DNA from: Bacteroidales bacterium
Lineage (GTDB): Bacteria > Bacteroidota > Bacteroidia > Bacteroidales > F082
Direction: 5' to 3'
NCBI GenBank assembly: GCA_028277395.1
Contig: JANQGJ010000085.1
Location: forward strand, 1 to 64,000
DNA: 64,000 nucleotides
A program made the translations under genes and the position numbers. The first letter of the stretch is position 1; the number at the start of each line of letters is the position of its first letter. Shown here in pieces: positions 28,813 through 38,864 of this stretch. The notes below the pieces were generated by a model that worked only from the letters and a program-made list of their open reading frames with translations, had not been told where the DNA came from and did not search any database.

Positions 28813-31800
28813 ATGAGTTGGATTAAGGATCTTATCTCTCCGAGTACCCGCAAATGGGAAGAGCTGTACAGAAACAGATGGCAACATGACAACGTTGTGC
28901 GCAGTACACATGGGGTTAACTGTACAGGTGGTTGTAGCTGGAATATTCATGTAAAAGATGGTATTGTTGTCTGGGAAACACAGGCAATGGATTATCCTCT
29001 GCTTGAGAAATCCTTACCCCCCTATGAACCTAGGGGATGCCAGAGGGGAATTTCATTTTCATGGTATTTGTATAGTCCGATAAGGGTAAAATACCCCATG
29101 ATCAGAGGTGCTCTTATTGATGTATTTAATAAAGAAAAAGCGAAAACAGGTGATGCATTAAAAGCCTGGGAAAATATTCAAACTAACCCTGAAACACGTG
29201 CCAGGTATCAAAAAGCAAGAGGTAAGGGAGGATTTAGAAGAGCAACATGGGATGAGGTTAATGAGATCATCGCTGCATCAAATATTTATACTGTTAAAAA
29301 ATATGGTCCGGACAGGATAACAGGATTTTCTCCAATTCCTGCTATGTCGATGCTTAGCTATGCCGCCGGATCGAGATTTCTTCAGCTGATGGGAGGTGTA
29401 AACCTGAGTTTTTACGACTGGTATTGCGATTTACCTAACTCTTTCCCGGAAATATGGGGAGAACAAACTGATGTTGCTGAAAGTGCCGACTGGTACAATT
29501 CGAAATTCATTGCTGTAATGGGCGCCAACCTGGGAATGACACGTACACCTGATGTTCATTTCTTCTCCGAAGCACGACACAACGGAACCAAAACAGTTGT
29601 ATTTGCACCGGATTTTAACATGGTAGCAAAATATGCTGACAAATGGGTTCCTGTTCATCCCGGGCAGGATGGTGCTTTCTGGATGGCTGTTACTCATCTG
29701 ATCCTAAAGGAATATCATTTTGAAAAACAAACTCCATACTTCATTGATTATACAAAGAAATATACCGACAGTCCATTCCTTGTTGTTGTTAGCGAAGAAG
29801 ATGGAAAATTTGTTCCTGGAAAATTACTGCGTGCAAATTCCATTGAAAAATATAAGGATATTGAAAAAGGTGACTGGAAGTTTCTGAATATTGATACTAA
29901 CAGTGGAGAATTTGTTTGTCCAGGAGGTAGTTCCGGACACAGATGGGACGGCAAGGACGGGAACTGGAATATGAAGTTTGAAGATGCCGAAACAGGTAAA
30001 GCTTATGATCCTGTACTTACATTGCTCGAAAACAATGATGAAGTACTTCAAATGGAATTTATTGAATACGGAAACAACAAAAAATCACAAAGAGGTGTTC
30101 CGGTTAAACATATTGAAACTATTAATGGTAAAGTAACCGTAACAACAGTCTACGACCTTATCATGGCCCAATATGGTATTGACAGGAACCTTGGAGGTGA
30201 ATATCCAACAACTTATGAGGAAAAGGATGCTGCATATACACCTGCTTGGCAGGAGATCTACACTGGTATTGGTCATAAAACAGTAATTCAATTTGCACGC
30301 GAATGGGCTCGCACAGCAGAAACTACTAACGGAAAATGCAGCATAATTATTGGTGCCGGGATAAATCACTGGTACCATAATAACCTCATATACCGCGCAG
30401 GTACCATGGCACTGATGCTTACCGGATGCATCGGTGTTAATGGTGGCGGTATGAACCATTATGTGGGACAGGAAAAACTTGCTCCCTCCGATTCATGGGG
30501 AACAATAATGTCAGGTAAAGACTGGCAGTCAGGTGTTAGGTTACAACAAGCTCCTATATGGCATTATATCCACTCTGATCAGTGGCGTTATGATGGTAAT
30601 CAATCTGATTATAATACTGTTCCGAAAAATGAACTTTCATCACTACATTCCGCAGATATGACAGTAAAAGCGGTTAGAAACGGGTGGATGCCGTTTTATC
30701 CGCAATTCAACAAGAGTAATCTTGATATTGTTACAGACGCGGAAAAAGCCGGAGCAAAAAACGATGAAGAAATTAAACAGTATGTTGTTGATAAGCTTAA
30801 GAATAAAGAACTGATACATTCAGTAGCAGAGCCGGATGAGGAAACAAATTTTCCAAGAGTCTGGTATATCTGGAGGGGTAATGCTATTTCAGGTAGTGCC
30901 AAAGGTCATGAATTTTTCCTTAAGCACTATCTGGGAACCCACAATAACTCAATTGCCGATGAAGTAGCCGAAGAATTTGTTAAGGACATTAAATACAAAA
31001 GTGAAAGTCCAGAAGGTAAAATGGATCTGATCGTTAATCTTAACTTCAGGATGGATACTTCAGCACTGTACTCCGATATTGTTCTTCCATCTGCTTCATG
31101 GTATGAAAAAACAGACCTGAACAGTACGGATATGCACTCATTTATTCACCCGTTATCCCAGGCTATTGCTCCCGTTTGGGAATCGAAAAGTGATTGGCAG
31201 ATATTCCGTGAAATAGCAAAATCGACCAGTGATCTGGCTAAGACCCATTTCTCAAAACCAATAAGAGATCTTGTAAATTCACCAATTGCTCATGACAGTG
31301 CCGGTGAAGTTTCACAGCCTGACATTAAAGACTGGAGCAAAGGAGAATGTGAACCGGTTCCTGGAAAAACCATGCATAATATGGTTGTAGTTGATCGTGA
31401 TTACACAAAAATATATGATAAATTTATAAGCCTTGGACCAAATATAAAGAATGGACTGGGAGCACATGGAAACGGATATCAGTGTGGTGATTTTTATGAC
31501 AAAATGCTTCAGGACAAAGGCCATCTTCAGGAGATTGATGGAAAAAAATACCCCTCTTTATATGAAGATGAAGAAGCTGCAAATGCTGTACTACACTTAT
31601 CCAGTTTAACTAATGGTGTACTTAGTGCAAGGGCATATGAAGGAGCAGAAAAAAGAACAGGCCTTAAACTTGCAGACATCAGTGAAGGAAGCAAGGATGT
31701 TGATATAAAGTATAAAGATCTTCAGTCAAAACCACATAGATATAATCAATCACCGGTATGGTCGGGGTTAATGAATGATGGCAGGGCTTACTCTGCATTT

Positions 31801-32424
31801 ACGTATAATGTTGAACGGCTGGTTCCATGGCGCACACTCACCGGACGGCAGCATTTTTACCTCGACCATGAAGGTTATATTAAGTTTGGAGAACATCTGC
31901 CTACTTACAAACCCTCTCCAAAGCCTGAAGCATATGGAGAATTACGAAAAACTGTAGCATCAGGTAAGGCGAAAATGCTTAATGTTCTTACACCTCACGG
32001 TAAATGGCATATTCACTCAACCTATGGAGATACTCTTCGTATGCTCACCCTCTCCAGAGGTATGGAACCTTGCTGGTTAAGTGTAGAAGACGCCAAAGAA
32101 CTGGGAATTAAAGATAACGACTGGGTAGAGGTTTTCAACGACAATGGAGTGTATTCGACCCGTGCATGTGTAAGTGCAAGGATCCCCAAAGGTGTATGTT
32201 TTGTTTATCATGCTGTTGAGCGTACATACTCAACACCAAAGTCACAGGTAAGAGGAGGCAAACGGTCAGGAAATAACAACAGTTTTACACGTGTGCACCT
32301 GAAACCAAATCTAATGGTTGGCGGATATGGTCAGTTTACCTATCATTTTAATTACTGGGGACCTGTGGGTGTTAACCGCGACACTTTTGTTCTGGTTCAA
32401 AAAATGGATAAAGTAGAATTTTAA
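28813..32424 (+). CDS. narG: Respiratory nitrate reductase alpha subunit
   Basis: 1,203 residues (about 1,247 in E. coli). The molybdenum bis-MGD catalytic subunit of membrane-bound nitrate reductase reduces nitrate to nitrite. The N-terminal FS0 [4Fe-4S] ligands are all present with E. coli-like spacing: H33-x3-C37-x3-C41-x34-C76 ([17 protein letters not shown] and EPRGCQRG). The Mo ligand Asp lies in [12 protein letters not shown] (D202), followed by the family signature [15 protein letters not shown]. There is no twin-arginine signal, only the vestigial [15 protein letters not shown] of cytoplasmic (n-type) NarG, so the active site should face the cytoplasm. It starts 14 bp after narC and ends 13 bp before narH. 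Confidence 0.97.
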   Translation: MSWIKDLISPSTRKWEELYRNRWQHDNVVRSTHGVNCTGGCSWNIHVKDGIVVWETQAMDYPLLEKSLPPYEPRGCQRGISFSWYLYSPIRVKYPMIRGALIDVFNKEKAKTGDALKAWENIQTNPETRARYQKARGKGGFRRATWDEVNEIIAASNIYTVKKYGPDRITGFSPIPAMSMLSYAAGSRFLQLMGGVNLSFYDWYCDLPNSFPEIWGEQTDVAESADWYNSKFIAVMGANLGMTRTPDVHFFSEARHNGTKTVVFAPDFNMVAKYADKWVPVHPGQDGAFWMAVTHLILKEYHFEKQTPYFIDYTKKYTDSPFLVVVSEEDGKFVPGKLLRANSIEKYKDIEKGDWKFLNIDTNSGEFVCPGGSSGHRWDGKDGNWNMKFEDAETGKAYDPVLTLLENNDEVLQMEFIEYGNNKKSQRGVPVKHIETINGKVTVTTVYDLIMAQYGIDRNLGGEYPTTYEEKDAAYTPAWQEIYTGIGHKTVIQFAREWARTAETTNGKCSIIIGAGINHWYHNNLIYRAGTMALMLTGCIGVNGGGMNHYVGQEKLAPSDSWGTIMSGKDWQSGVRLQQAPIWHYIHSDQWRYDGNQSDYNTVPKNELSSLHSADMTVKAVRNGWMPFYPQFNKSNLDIVTDAEKAGAKNDEEIKQYVVDKLKNKELIHSVAEPDEETNFPRVWYIWRGNAISGSAKGHEFFLKHYLGTHNNSIADEVAEEFVKDIKYKSESPEGKMDLIVNLNFRMDTSALYSDIVLPSASWYEKTDLNSTDMHSFIHPLSQAIAPVWESKSDWQIFREIAKSTSDLAKTHFSKPIRDLVNSPIAHDSAGEVSQPDIKDWSKGECEPVPGKTMHNMVVVDRDYTKIYDKFISLGPNIKNGLGAHGNGYQCGDFYDKMLQDKGHLQEIDGKKYPSLYEDEEAANAVLHLSSLTNGVLSARAYEGAEKRTGLKLADISEGSKDVDIKYKDLQSKPHRYNQSPVWSGLMNDGRAYSAFTYNVERLVPWRTLTGRQHFYLDHEGYIKFGEHLPTYKPSPKPEAYGELRKTVASGKAKMLNVLTPHGKWHIHSTYGDTLRMLTLSRGMEPCWLSVEDAKELGIKDNDWVEVFNDNGVYSTRACVSARIPKGVCFVYHAVERTYSTPKSQVRGGKRSGNNNSFTRVHLKPNLMVGGYGQFTYHFNYWGPVGVNRDTFVLVQKMDKVEF

Positions 32425-32437
32425 ACAGAGTTATAAC

Positions 32438-33931
32438 ATGGATATAAGATCACAAATAGCAATGGTGTTTCACCTTGATAAATGTATCGGTTGCCACACA
32501 TGTTCTATTGCATGTAAAAATATCTGGACCGACAGAAAAGGTGCAGAATATATGTGGTGGAACAATGTTGAAACCAAACCCGGAACCGGATATCCTTCCA
32601 AATGGGAAGATCAGGAAATATACAAAGGTGGCTGGGTTAAAAAAGGTAATTCTGTACTTCTCAGGGGAGCGGGTAAATTCAAAGGAATAAAAAGCCTTTT
32701 TCATAATTCTAACATGCCTGTTATCGACGATTATTATGAACCATGGACTTATCAATACGAAAACCTGTTTGAAGCTGAAGAAGGTGATGATCAGCCGATA
32801 GCACGACCTGTGTCACTCATTACCGGAGAAACAATTACTCCGAAATCAGGTCCTAACTGGGACGATGATCTGGCAGGTTCCGAAGATTACGCTAAAAATG
32901 ATGTAAACTTCAAAAATCTGACTGCAGCAGAGCAGGAGGCTATGTTTCAGCTTGAAAGAATGACTTTTCATTATCTGCCTCGTATGTGTAACCATTGTCT
33001 GAATCCGGCATGTGTCGCAGCCTGTCCTTCAGGAGCTATTTACAAACGTGGAGAAGATGGTGTTGTATTGATCAATCAAAAAAAATGCCGTGCATGGAGA
33101 ATGTGTGTAACTGCATGTCCTTATAAAAAAAGCTACTACAACTGGAATACCGGTAAATCTGAGAAATGTGTATTGTGCTACCCACGGCTTGAATCGGGAC
33201 AGGCACCTGCCTGCCATCATTCATGTGTGGGACGAATCAGGTATATCGGTGTTATGCTTTATGATGCTGATAAAATTGAAGCTGCTGCATCATGCGAAAA
33301 AGGAGATCTTGTTGACAATCAGCTTGGAATTTATGTTGATCCCAATGATCCTAAAATCATTGAAGCAGCAAGGGAAAACGGAATTCATGATTCAACCATT
33401 GAATCGGCACAAAAATCACCGGTTTACAGATTTGTAAAAGAATGGGGGCTTGCATTACCTCTGCATCCTGAATTCAGAACTCTTCCCAACTTGTTCTATG
33501 TTCCGCCATTATTGCCAACCATGGCATTCGTAAATGAAGAAGGTACTTACGAAACAACCTCGGAAAACTTTTGGGGAGCCATTGAAAAATCAAGGTTGCC
33601 AATGAGTTATATGGCAAGCTTATTTAGTGCCGGAAATGAAGAAACAATAAAAAATGTACTTAAAAAACTAATGGCTGTACGTTTGCACAGACGTGAAGAA
33701 ACAGTTGGTGACCTTCCAGAAGAAGAATTGAAAGATGCCTTCAGAGATACAATAATGGATAAAGAAACTGCTGATGAAATATTCCGCCTTACTTCACTAC
33801 CACTGTTTGATCAACGTTTTGTAATTCCACCTGCTCACCGTGAAGAAGCTTTGGAAATGCTGGAAAGTACGGCAGATGTTAAAGGAAATTCAGGATTTGG
33901 TTTTAAAGAACCAGCTGTACGAGGTTTGTAG
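32438..33931 (+). CDS. narH: Respiratory nitrate reductase beta subunit
   Basis: 497 residues (E. coli 512). This iron-sulfur subunit passes electrons from NarI to NarG. Four cysteine clusters are intact: C16-x2-C19-x2-C22-x3-C26 (DKCIGCHTCSIACKN), MCNHCLNPACVAACP, CRAWRMCVTACPYKK and CVLCYPRLESGQAPACHHSC. The Trp in CRAWRMC marks the [3Fe-4S] cluster, as in E. coli NarH. It has no export signal and sits with NarG on the cytoplasmic side. It lies third in the operon, with short spacing on both sides. Confidence 0.97.
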   Translation: MDIRSQIAMVFHLDKCIGCHTCSIACKNIWTDRKGAEYMWWNNVETKPGTGYPSKWEDQEIYKGGWVKKGNSVLLRGAGKFKGIKSLFHNSNMPVIDDYYEPWTYQYENLFEAEEGDDQPIARPVSLITGETITPKSGPNWDDDLAGSEDYAKNDVNFKNLTAAEQEAMFQLERMTFHYLPRMCNHCLNPACVAACPSGAIYKRGEDGVVLINQKKCRAWRMCVTACPYKKSYYNWNTGKSEKCVLCYPRLESGQAPACHHSCVGRIRYIGVMLYDADKIEAAASCEKGDLVDNQLGIYVDPNDPKIIEAARENGIHDSTIESAQKSPVYRFVKEWGLALPLHPEFRTLPNLFYVPPLLPTMAFVNEEGTYETTSENFWGAIEKSRLPMSYMASLFSAGNEETIKNVLKKLMAVRLHRREETVGDLPEEELKDAFRDTIMDKETADEIFRLTSLPLFDQRFVIPPAHREEALEMLESTADVKGNSGFGFKEPAVRGL

Positions 33932-33979
33932 CAGACTATTAAGCTTAACTGTTTATAATTAAACCTGACAAAGTAAATA

Positions 33980-34612
33980 ATGGATCAACCAGATAAATAT
34001 CAAAAAATAGCTGATCTTTTCAGATATCCCGATGAAAATCTGACAACAAATGCCAGATCATTCCTGGAATTATCCGGCACAATCCCACAGGATGAAATTA
34101 ATGAACTACAGAAGTTTGTTACTGCTCTGGAAAACAGCACAGTTAAACAGCAGCAGGAATATTATATGAAAACGTTTCATGTTCAGGCTATATGTTATCT
34201 TGATATCGGTTATATGATGTTTGGTGAAGACTACAAAAGAGCACAATTACTCGTAAATCTTCAGAATGAACACAAAATTGCCGGTGTTGATTGCAAAAAT
34301 GAACTTGCCGACCACCTTCCAAATGTATTGACTCTTCTTTCGAAAACCACTAACATGGAATTTTCTGAGGAGTTGGGATTCATCATTACAATGCCGGCAG
34401 TTAAATTTATGTTTTCACGGTTTAATAATACAGATAATTACTACAGAAGTCTTTTTAAGGTATTACTCTCCTTCTTAAACAATGACTTCACTGGTGAAAG
34501 ATTAATGGAGTTTTCATTTGCTGAAGAGAAATTTTCAGTTAAAAACGAATTTTTAATGCCTTCACCTAAAATGACAGTTTGTAATTCTAATTGTAAACAA
34601 AAAAAATACTAA
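33980..34612 (+). CDS. narJ: Nitrate reductase assembly chaperone (TorD-like)
   Basis: 210 residues, a soluble all-helical protein. It begins DQPDKYQKIADLFRYPDENL, like NarJ (first helix plus the YP motif), and has the helical TQ...YLDIGYMMFGEDYKRAQLL segment. NarJ proteins bind apo-NarG, control cofactor insertion and membrane docking, and are not part of the final enzyme. The C-terminus carries two Cys (VCNSNCKQKKY) not typical of E. coli NarJ. Position between narH and narI is canonical, and its stop is only 2 bp from narI, suggesting translational coupling. Confidence 0.88.
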   Translation: MDQPDKYQKIADLFRYPDENLTTNARSFLELSGTIPQDEINELQKFVTALENSTVKQQQEYYMKTFHVQAICYLDIGYMMFGEDYKRAQLLVNLQNEHKIAGVDCKNELADHLPNVLTLLSKTTNMEFSEELGFIITMPAVKFMFSRFNNTDNYYRSLFKVLLSFLNNDFTGERLMEFSFAEEKFSVKNEFLMPSPKMTVCNSNCKQKKY

Positions 34613-34614
34613 TC

Positions 34615-35337
34615 ATGAGCAATAACTTCTTCTTTATTGGATTGCCATATGCTGCCCTGGTAACAATGCTTGTTGGTTCCATATTCAGATATTTCAGGTT
34701 TGGCTTTCAGTTTTCCACGCTATCATCACAGTTTTTGGAAGGCAGAGAACTTTTTTATGGAAGCAGGCCATTTCACTGGGGAATAATGTTTTTATTCTTT
34801 GGACATCTGTTCGCTTTTTTGTTTCCAAAAAGCCTGGTTATTTGGAACAGTGTTCCTGTACGACTGGTGATTCTTGAGGTTGTGGCGTTTGGCTTTGGTA
34901 TAGCTACACTTTTCGGACTTGGCATGCTGATAATTCGCAGATTAAAACATAAACGACTTATGGTAGTTACCACAAGAATGGATGTTTTCGTTTATGTGAT
35001 ATTGCTGACACAGGTAATATCAGGATTGTGGGTAGCATATTTTGCAAGATGGGGATCAGCATGGTTTCCTACTGTATTAACCCCGTATCTGAAATCATTA
35101 TTTGTACTAAGCCCTGAAATATCAGGTGTTTCAGCACTCCCGCTTGCAGTTAAAATACATATAATTTCTGCTTTCGTACTTATTGGAATGATCCCGTTTA
35201 CAAGATTTGTACATTTTCTTGTTTATCCATTCACTTATTTTTTCAGAAGCTACCAGTACGTAATTTGGAACTGGGACAGGAAAAAGATCAGATCATCAAG
35301 GAAATTGGTAAACGGGGTTCGATCGAAGAATAACTAA
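34615..35337 (+). CDS. narI: Respiratory nitrate reductase gamma subunit, di-haem cytochrome b
   Basis: 240 residues with five membrane helices. The four haem b ligands are in place: H54 and H64 (RPFHWGIMFLFFGHLFAF, spacing 10 as in E. coli H56/H66), and H182 and H200 (VKIHIISAF, TRFVHFLVYP; spacing 18 as in E. coli H187/H205). It oxidises quinol at the membrane and feeds NarH. The Arg/Lys-rich C-terminus (WNWDRKKIRSS) should be cytoplasmic. Confidence 0.95.
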   Translation: MSNNFFFIGLPYAALVTMLVGSIFRYFRFGFQFSTLSSQFLEGRELFYGSRPFHWGIMFLFFGHLFAFLFPKSLVIWNSVPVRLVILEVVAFGFGIATLFGLGMLIIRRLKHKRLMVVTTRMDVFVYVILLTQVISGLWVAYFARWGSAWFPTVLTPYLKSLFVLSPEISGVSALPLAVKIHIISAFVLIGMIPFTRFVHFLVYPFTYFFRSYQYVIWNWDRKKIRSSRKLVNGVRSKNN

Positions 35338-35367
35338 AAGGAAATAACCAAAACTAATTATAATAAT

Positions 35368-36909
35368 ATGAGTAATAAAGCACCTTCACTTGTAGATTTT
35401 AAGAATCCAAGTATTGTAACATTACACCTTACATGGATAGCCTTTTTCCTGACATTCGTGGTTTGGTTTAATATGGCAGGAGTTCTTTCCAAAATGATAG
35501 AACAATTCGATTGGCTATCAAAATCTAATGTAAAAGCACTATTAGTAACAAATGTTGCACTAACGATCCCTGCAAGGATAGTTGTTGGCGGATTAATTGA
35601 TAAGTATGGTCCCCGAAAGATATTTGCAGGCTTAATGGTAATAATGATAATACCCGGATTGACTTTTGCATTTGGTAGTGACTACACACAATTGGTGTTA
35701 TCAAGATTGGCACTGGGAGCAATTGGTGCCGGATTTGTTATTGGTATTAAGATGACTGCCAACTGGTTTACTCCTAAATATATTGGAAGGGCTGAAGGTT
35801 TTTATGCCGGTTGGGGTAATTTCGGTTCGGCAGCAGCAGCGGCAGCAGTTCCATTTGTAGCTGTAAACATACTTGGTGGCGACTGGCGATGGTCACTGGC
35901 AATTACAAGTATTGTAACTGCAATATACGGAGTAGTTTATTTTTTCATTGTCAGAGATCACCCAATAGGTTATGAACCAAAAAACAAAAAACAAACCGGT
36001 GGAGCAATGCCTGTATCATCGTATTTCGATCTGGGTCAGTACCTGGTTTGGGAATTACCACTATATGGAGCACTTGGGCTGGTTGTATTCGTATTACACA
36101 AGCAAATGATTAATGGTGAACATATGATCAGTATGTCGCAGGTATGGATTGCCTGGATACTACTTGGAGTGGTTTACATAGGTGATGTTATAAGAATATT
36201 GAAAGTAAACCTTCCACGTTTAAAAGCCGGAATACCTGAGGATGAAAAGTTCCCGTTTGGTAGTGTAGGAGCTTTAAACACAACATATTTTGCAAATTTC
36301 GGAGCTGAGCTGGCGATTGTATCTATGCTTCCAATGTTCTTTTATGAAGTATTCAGCAACCTTTTATATGATGATGGAACACAGGTTATGACACTAACCA
36401 TGGCAGGAGCGGTTGCAGGTTCGTTTGCATTTATGAACCTTGTTGCACGGCCTCTTGGAGGATTATTATCTGATAAAATGGGAAGCCGGAAAAAAACAAT
36501 GTTGTTTTATATGGCCGGAATAACTGTAGGCTTCTTCTTAATGGGAATAATAGCAAAATACGGACCGGTTGGCCCCGATGGAGAGGCAACCCTTGTTCCT
36601 CAGTTCAATACAATTACATGGTTAATTGTTGCTGTTGTAATTACCATGTTTGCTTCATTTTTTGTTCAGGGTGCCGAAGGTGCCACTTTTGCCATGATAC
36701 CTTCCATAAAAAAAGAAATGACAGGCCGGATTGCCGGAATGGCCGGAGCATTTGGTAATGTTGGTGCTGTAACGTATTTGTTTTTATACAATTTCATGGA
36801 TGATAAATCATTCCTGTTTATGCTTTCAGGAGGTGCCTTAATTAGCCTTATTTACTGTTTTATTATGCTAAAGGAACCTAAAGATGCCTTTGTTGACAGT
36901 TTTGATTAA
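35368..36909 (+). CDS. narK: Nitrate/nitrite MFS transporter, NarK1 type
   Basis: 513 residues and 12 or more membrane helices (MFS, nitrate-nitrite porter family). The two conserved substrate arginines are present (PARIVVGGLIDKYGPRK and ARPLGGLLSDKMGSRK), as are both glycine-rich nitrate signatures (FYAGWGNFGSAAAAA and GMAGAFGNVGAVTYL). The sequence pattern is that of the NarK1 group, proposed to import nitrate with protons. It lies 30 bp after narI, and a second, K2-type transporter follows. In some bacteria the two are fused in one protein. Confidence 0.92.
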   Translation: MSNKAPSLVDFKNPSIVTLHLTWIAFFLTFVVWFNMAGVLSKMIEQFDWLSKSNVKALLVTNVALTIPARIVVGGLIDKYGPRKIFAGLMVIMIIPGLTFAFGSDYTQLVLSRLALGAIGAGFVIGIKMTANWFTPKYIGRAEGFYAGWGNFGSAAAAAAVPFVAVNILGGDWRWSLAITSIVTAIYGVVYFFIVRDHPIGYEPKNKKQTGGAMPVSSYFDLGQYLVWELPLYGALGLVVFVLHKQMINGEHMISMSQVWIAWILLGVVYIGDVIRILKVNLPRLKAGIPEDEKFPFGSVGALNTTYFANFGAELAIVSMLPMFFYEVFSNLLYDDGTQVMTLTMAGAVAGSFAFMNLVARPLGGLLSDKMGSRKKTMLFYMAGITVGFFLMGIIAKYGPVGPDGEATLVPQFNTITWLIVAVVITMFASFFVQGAEGATFAMIPSIKKEMTGRIAGMAGAFGNVGAVTYLFLYNFMDDKSFLFMLSGGALISLIYCFIMLKEPKDAFVDSFD

Positions 36910-36965
36910 TAATCTTAAACAACCAGTTAAATATAATACGGGACTTTCATTTATAAAATAACATT

Positions 36966-38570
36966 ATGTTTAAAATAAACTTATCGGAATGGGATGTTGA
37001 GAATGAATCATTCTGGAACAGTACCGGAAAAAAAATAGCAGTTAAAAACCTGTGGATATCTATCCCTGCCTTACTTCTTGCTTTTGCAGTGTGGATAATG
37101 TGGAGTATTATAGCTACAAAGATGAAGGCTTTTGGTTATAACTTTGGTATGATAACTCCCGGAATGGATCCTGCCGAAATAACAGAAAAACTAAAAGAAA
37201 TAAACAGCTTGTACTATACACTACCTGCTATCGCAGGGCTTGCAGGAGCAACACTTAGAATCCCGAATTCATTTTTAATTGCATTGGGAGGTGGAAGAAA
37301 TGTTATCTTTTTTACAACAATGCTGTTATTAATACCGGCGGTTGGAGTTGGTTTTGCATTACAGGATGTTAACACACCATATATGACATTTGCAATTTAC
37401 GCTGCATTATCGGGGTTTGGTGGTGGAAACTTCTCATCATCAATGAGTAACATAAGTTTCTTTTTCCCAAAGCGTATGCAGGGTACTTCACTTGGGTTAA
37501 ATGCAGGAATTGGTAACCTTGGTGTTGGTCTTATGCAAAAAACCATTCCCTGGGTAATTGGTTTTTCACTCTTCGGAGCTGTTGGAAGTGAAGGTATAAA
37601 AGAATTTAGCACAGCATTGTCAGGACTTCAAAATGCAGGTTGGGTATGGGTACCACTATTAAGTCTTGCAACTATTGCAGCATTATTTTGGATGAACAAT
37701 GTAATAACTGGAACACCTAAGCTACCATCAACATTTCAGGGTATTGGCAAAACTCTTTATATGATTGTTCTTGGATTAATGGCTGCACTAATTGGAGCAT
37801 ATTTACTCATTGGTTTAAAATTAAACATGTGGCTAGTGCTTCCAATTGTTGTTATCATTACTTTGTTACTTATGAAATATGCCACTCCAGGCGATATCAA
37901 GATAAACCTAAATAAACAGTTTGCAATATTCAGCAATAAACACACCTGGGTTATGACAATAATTTATACCATGACTTTTGGATCGTTTATTGGATTTTCA
38001 GCGGCTTTTCCAAAGTTGAGTCAGGATATATTTGTTTATACAGATGCAAGTGACCCAACATTTGTGAATCCCAATGCACCGAATTTCCTAATGTGGGTAT
38101 TCCTTGGGCCGGTTATCGGAGCATTAATCCGTCCTGCAGGTGGATGGTTGTCTGATAAAATAAACAGTGGAGCAAAAGTAACTGCAATTAGCACAATTGC
38201 ACAGATATTGGCTACACTTGCTGTTGCTTACTTTGTAATTCAGGCACGAAATAGCGATACTCCTGAAAAATTCTGGTGGCCGTTTTTCGCAAGTTTTATG
38301 ATATTATTTCTTACAACAGGTATTGGTAATGGATCTACATTTAGAAGTATACCTTATATTTTTAACAAAGAACAGGCAGGTCCAGTACTTGGGTGGACAG
38401 CTGCTATTGCAGCCTATGGGGCTTTTATTATCCCAAAAGTATTTGGTCAGCAAATAAAGAGCGGCACTCCGGAATATGCATTGTACGGTTTTGCAATTTA
38501 CTACTTCATATGTCTGCTACTCAACTGGTGGTACTACCAGGGACCAAAAGCTGATGTAAAAAATCCGTAA
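36966..38570 (+). CDS. narK: Nitrate/nitrite MFS transporter, NarK2 type
   Basis: 534 residues, MFS nitrate-nitrite porter. Signatures are GATLRIPNSFLIALGGGRN with the first conserved Arg, the long GGGNFSSSMSNISFFFPKRM motif of NarK2/E. coli NarK, NAGIGNLGVGLMQ, the second Arg in IRPAGGWLSDK, and AAIAAYGAFIIPKVFG. K2-type proteins are thought to exchange nitrate for nitrite, which removes the toxic product of NarG. An N-terminal extension (~25 residues, LSEWDVENESFW) is cytoplasmic. It is the last structural gene of the operon, 56 bp after narK1. Confidence 0.92.
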   Translation: MFKINLSEWDVENESFWNSTGKKIAVKNLWISIPALLLAFAVWIMWSIIATKMKAFGYNFGMITPGMDPAEITEKLKEINSLYYTLPAIAGLAGATLRIPNSFLIALGGGRNVIFFTTMLLLIPAVGVGFALQDVNTPYMTFAIYAALSGFGGGNFSSSMSNISFFFPKRMQGTSLGLNAGIGNLGVGLMQKTIPWVIGFSLFGAVGSEGIKEFSTALSGLQNAGWVWVPLLSLATIAALFWMNNVITGTPKLPSTFQGIGKTLYMIVLGLMAALIGAYLLIGLKLNMWLVLPIVVIITLLLMKYATPGDIKINLNKQFAIFSNKHTWVMTIIYTMTFGSFIGFSAAFPKLSQDIFVYTDASDPTFVNPNAPNFLMWVFLGPVIGALIRPAGGWLSDKINSGAKVTAISTIAQILATLAVAYFVIQARNSDTPEKFWWPFFASFMILFLTTGIGNGSTFRSIPYIFNKEQAGPVLGWTAAIAAYGAFIIPKVFGQQIKSGTPEYALYGFAIYYFICLLLNWWYYQGPKADVKNP

Positions 38571-38596
38571 ACACACTGAACCTATAAAATTATGAA

Positions 38597-38680
38597 GGTG
38601 ATTTTTAGAATTTTATAACACTTTGTCTTTTTGCTGATAATTAGGAATTGGTTAATTTTGCTCAAAATTCTTTTATCACC
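38597..38680. promoter_or_regulatory. Inverted repeat enclosing the promoter of the Crp/Fnr gene
   Basis: Left arm GGTGAT-TTTT-AGAATTTT (38597-38614) and right arm AAAATTCT-TTT-ATCACC (38664-38680) pair as 6 bp plus 8 bp across a small internal loop. The 49-bp spacer contains both promoter boxes, and the right arm covers the expected transcription start. It may be a pair of operators for autoregulation or a looped structure. As RNA from read-through of narK2 it could also fold as a hairpin. Confidence 0.5.
38631..38660 (+). promoter_or_regulatory. Bacteroidota-type promoter for the Crp/Fnr gene
   Basis: TTG (38631-38633), 19 bp, then TAATTTTG (38653-38660): an exact match to the Bacteroidota primary-sigma consensus TTG-N19-TAnnTTTG. 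The start would be near 38666, leaving a ~200-nt leader before the ATG at 38865 with no other feature I can identify. It shows that the regulator can be transcribed independently of the nar operon. Confidence 0.6.
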
Positions 38681-38864
38681 AAATACATAATAATTGGTTT
38701 ATTGAATGTTTTTATCCTGATTGCCTGATTTAATTGAGATAACATATAGTGTTGGCAAAGAAGAACTACTAAACCAAAATGTGAGAAGATACAGGAATTA
38801 CGAGTGAGGTAATTAAGTTACGGTTTAATAACCTATAAAGATTATGGTTTAAGATTATTGAATT

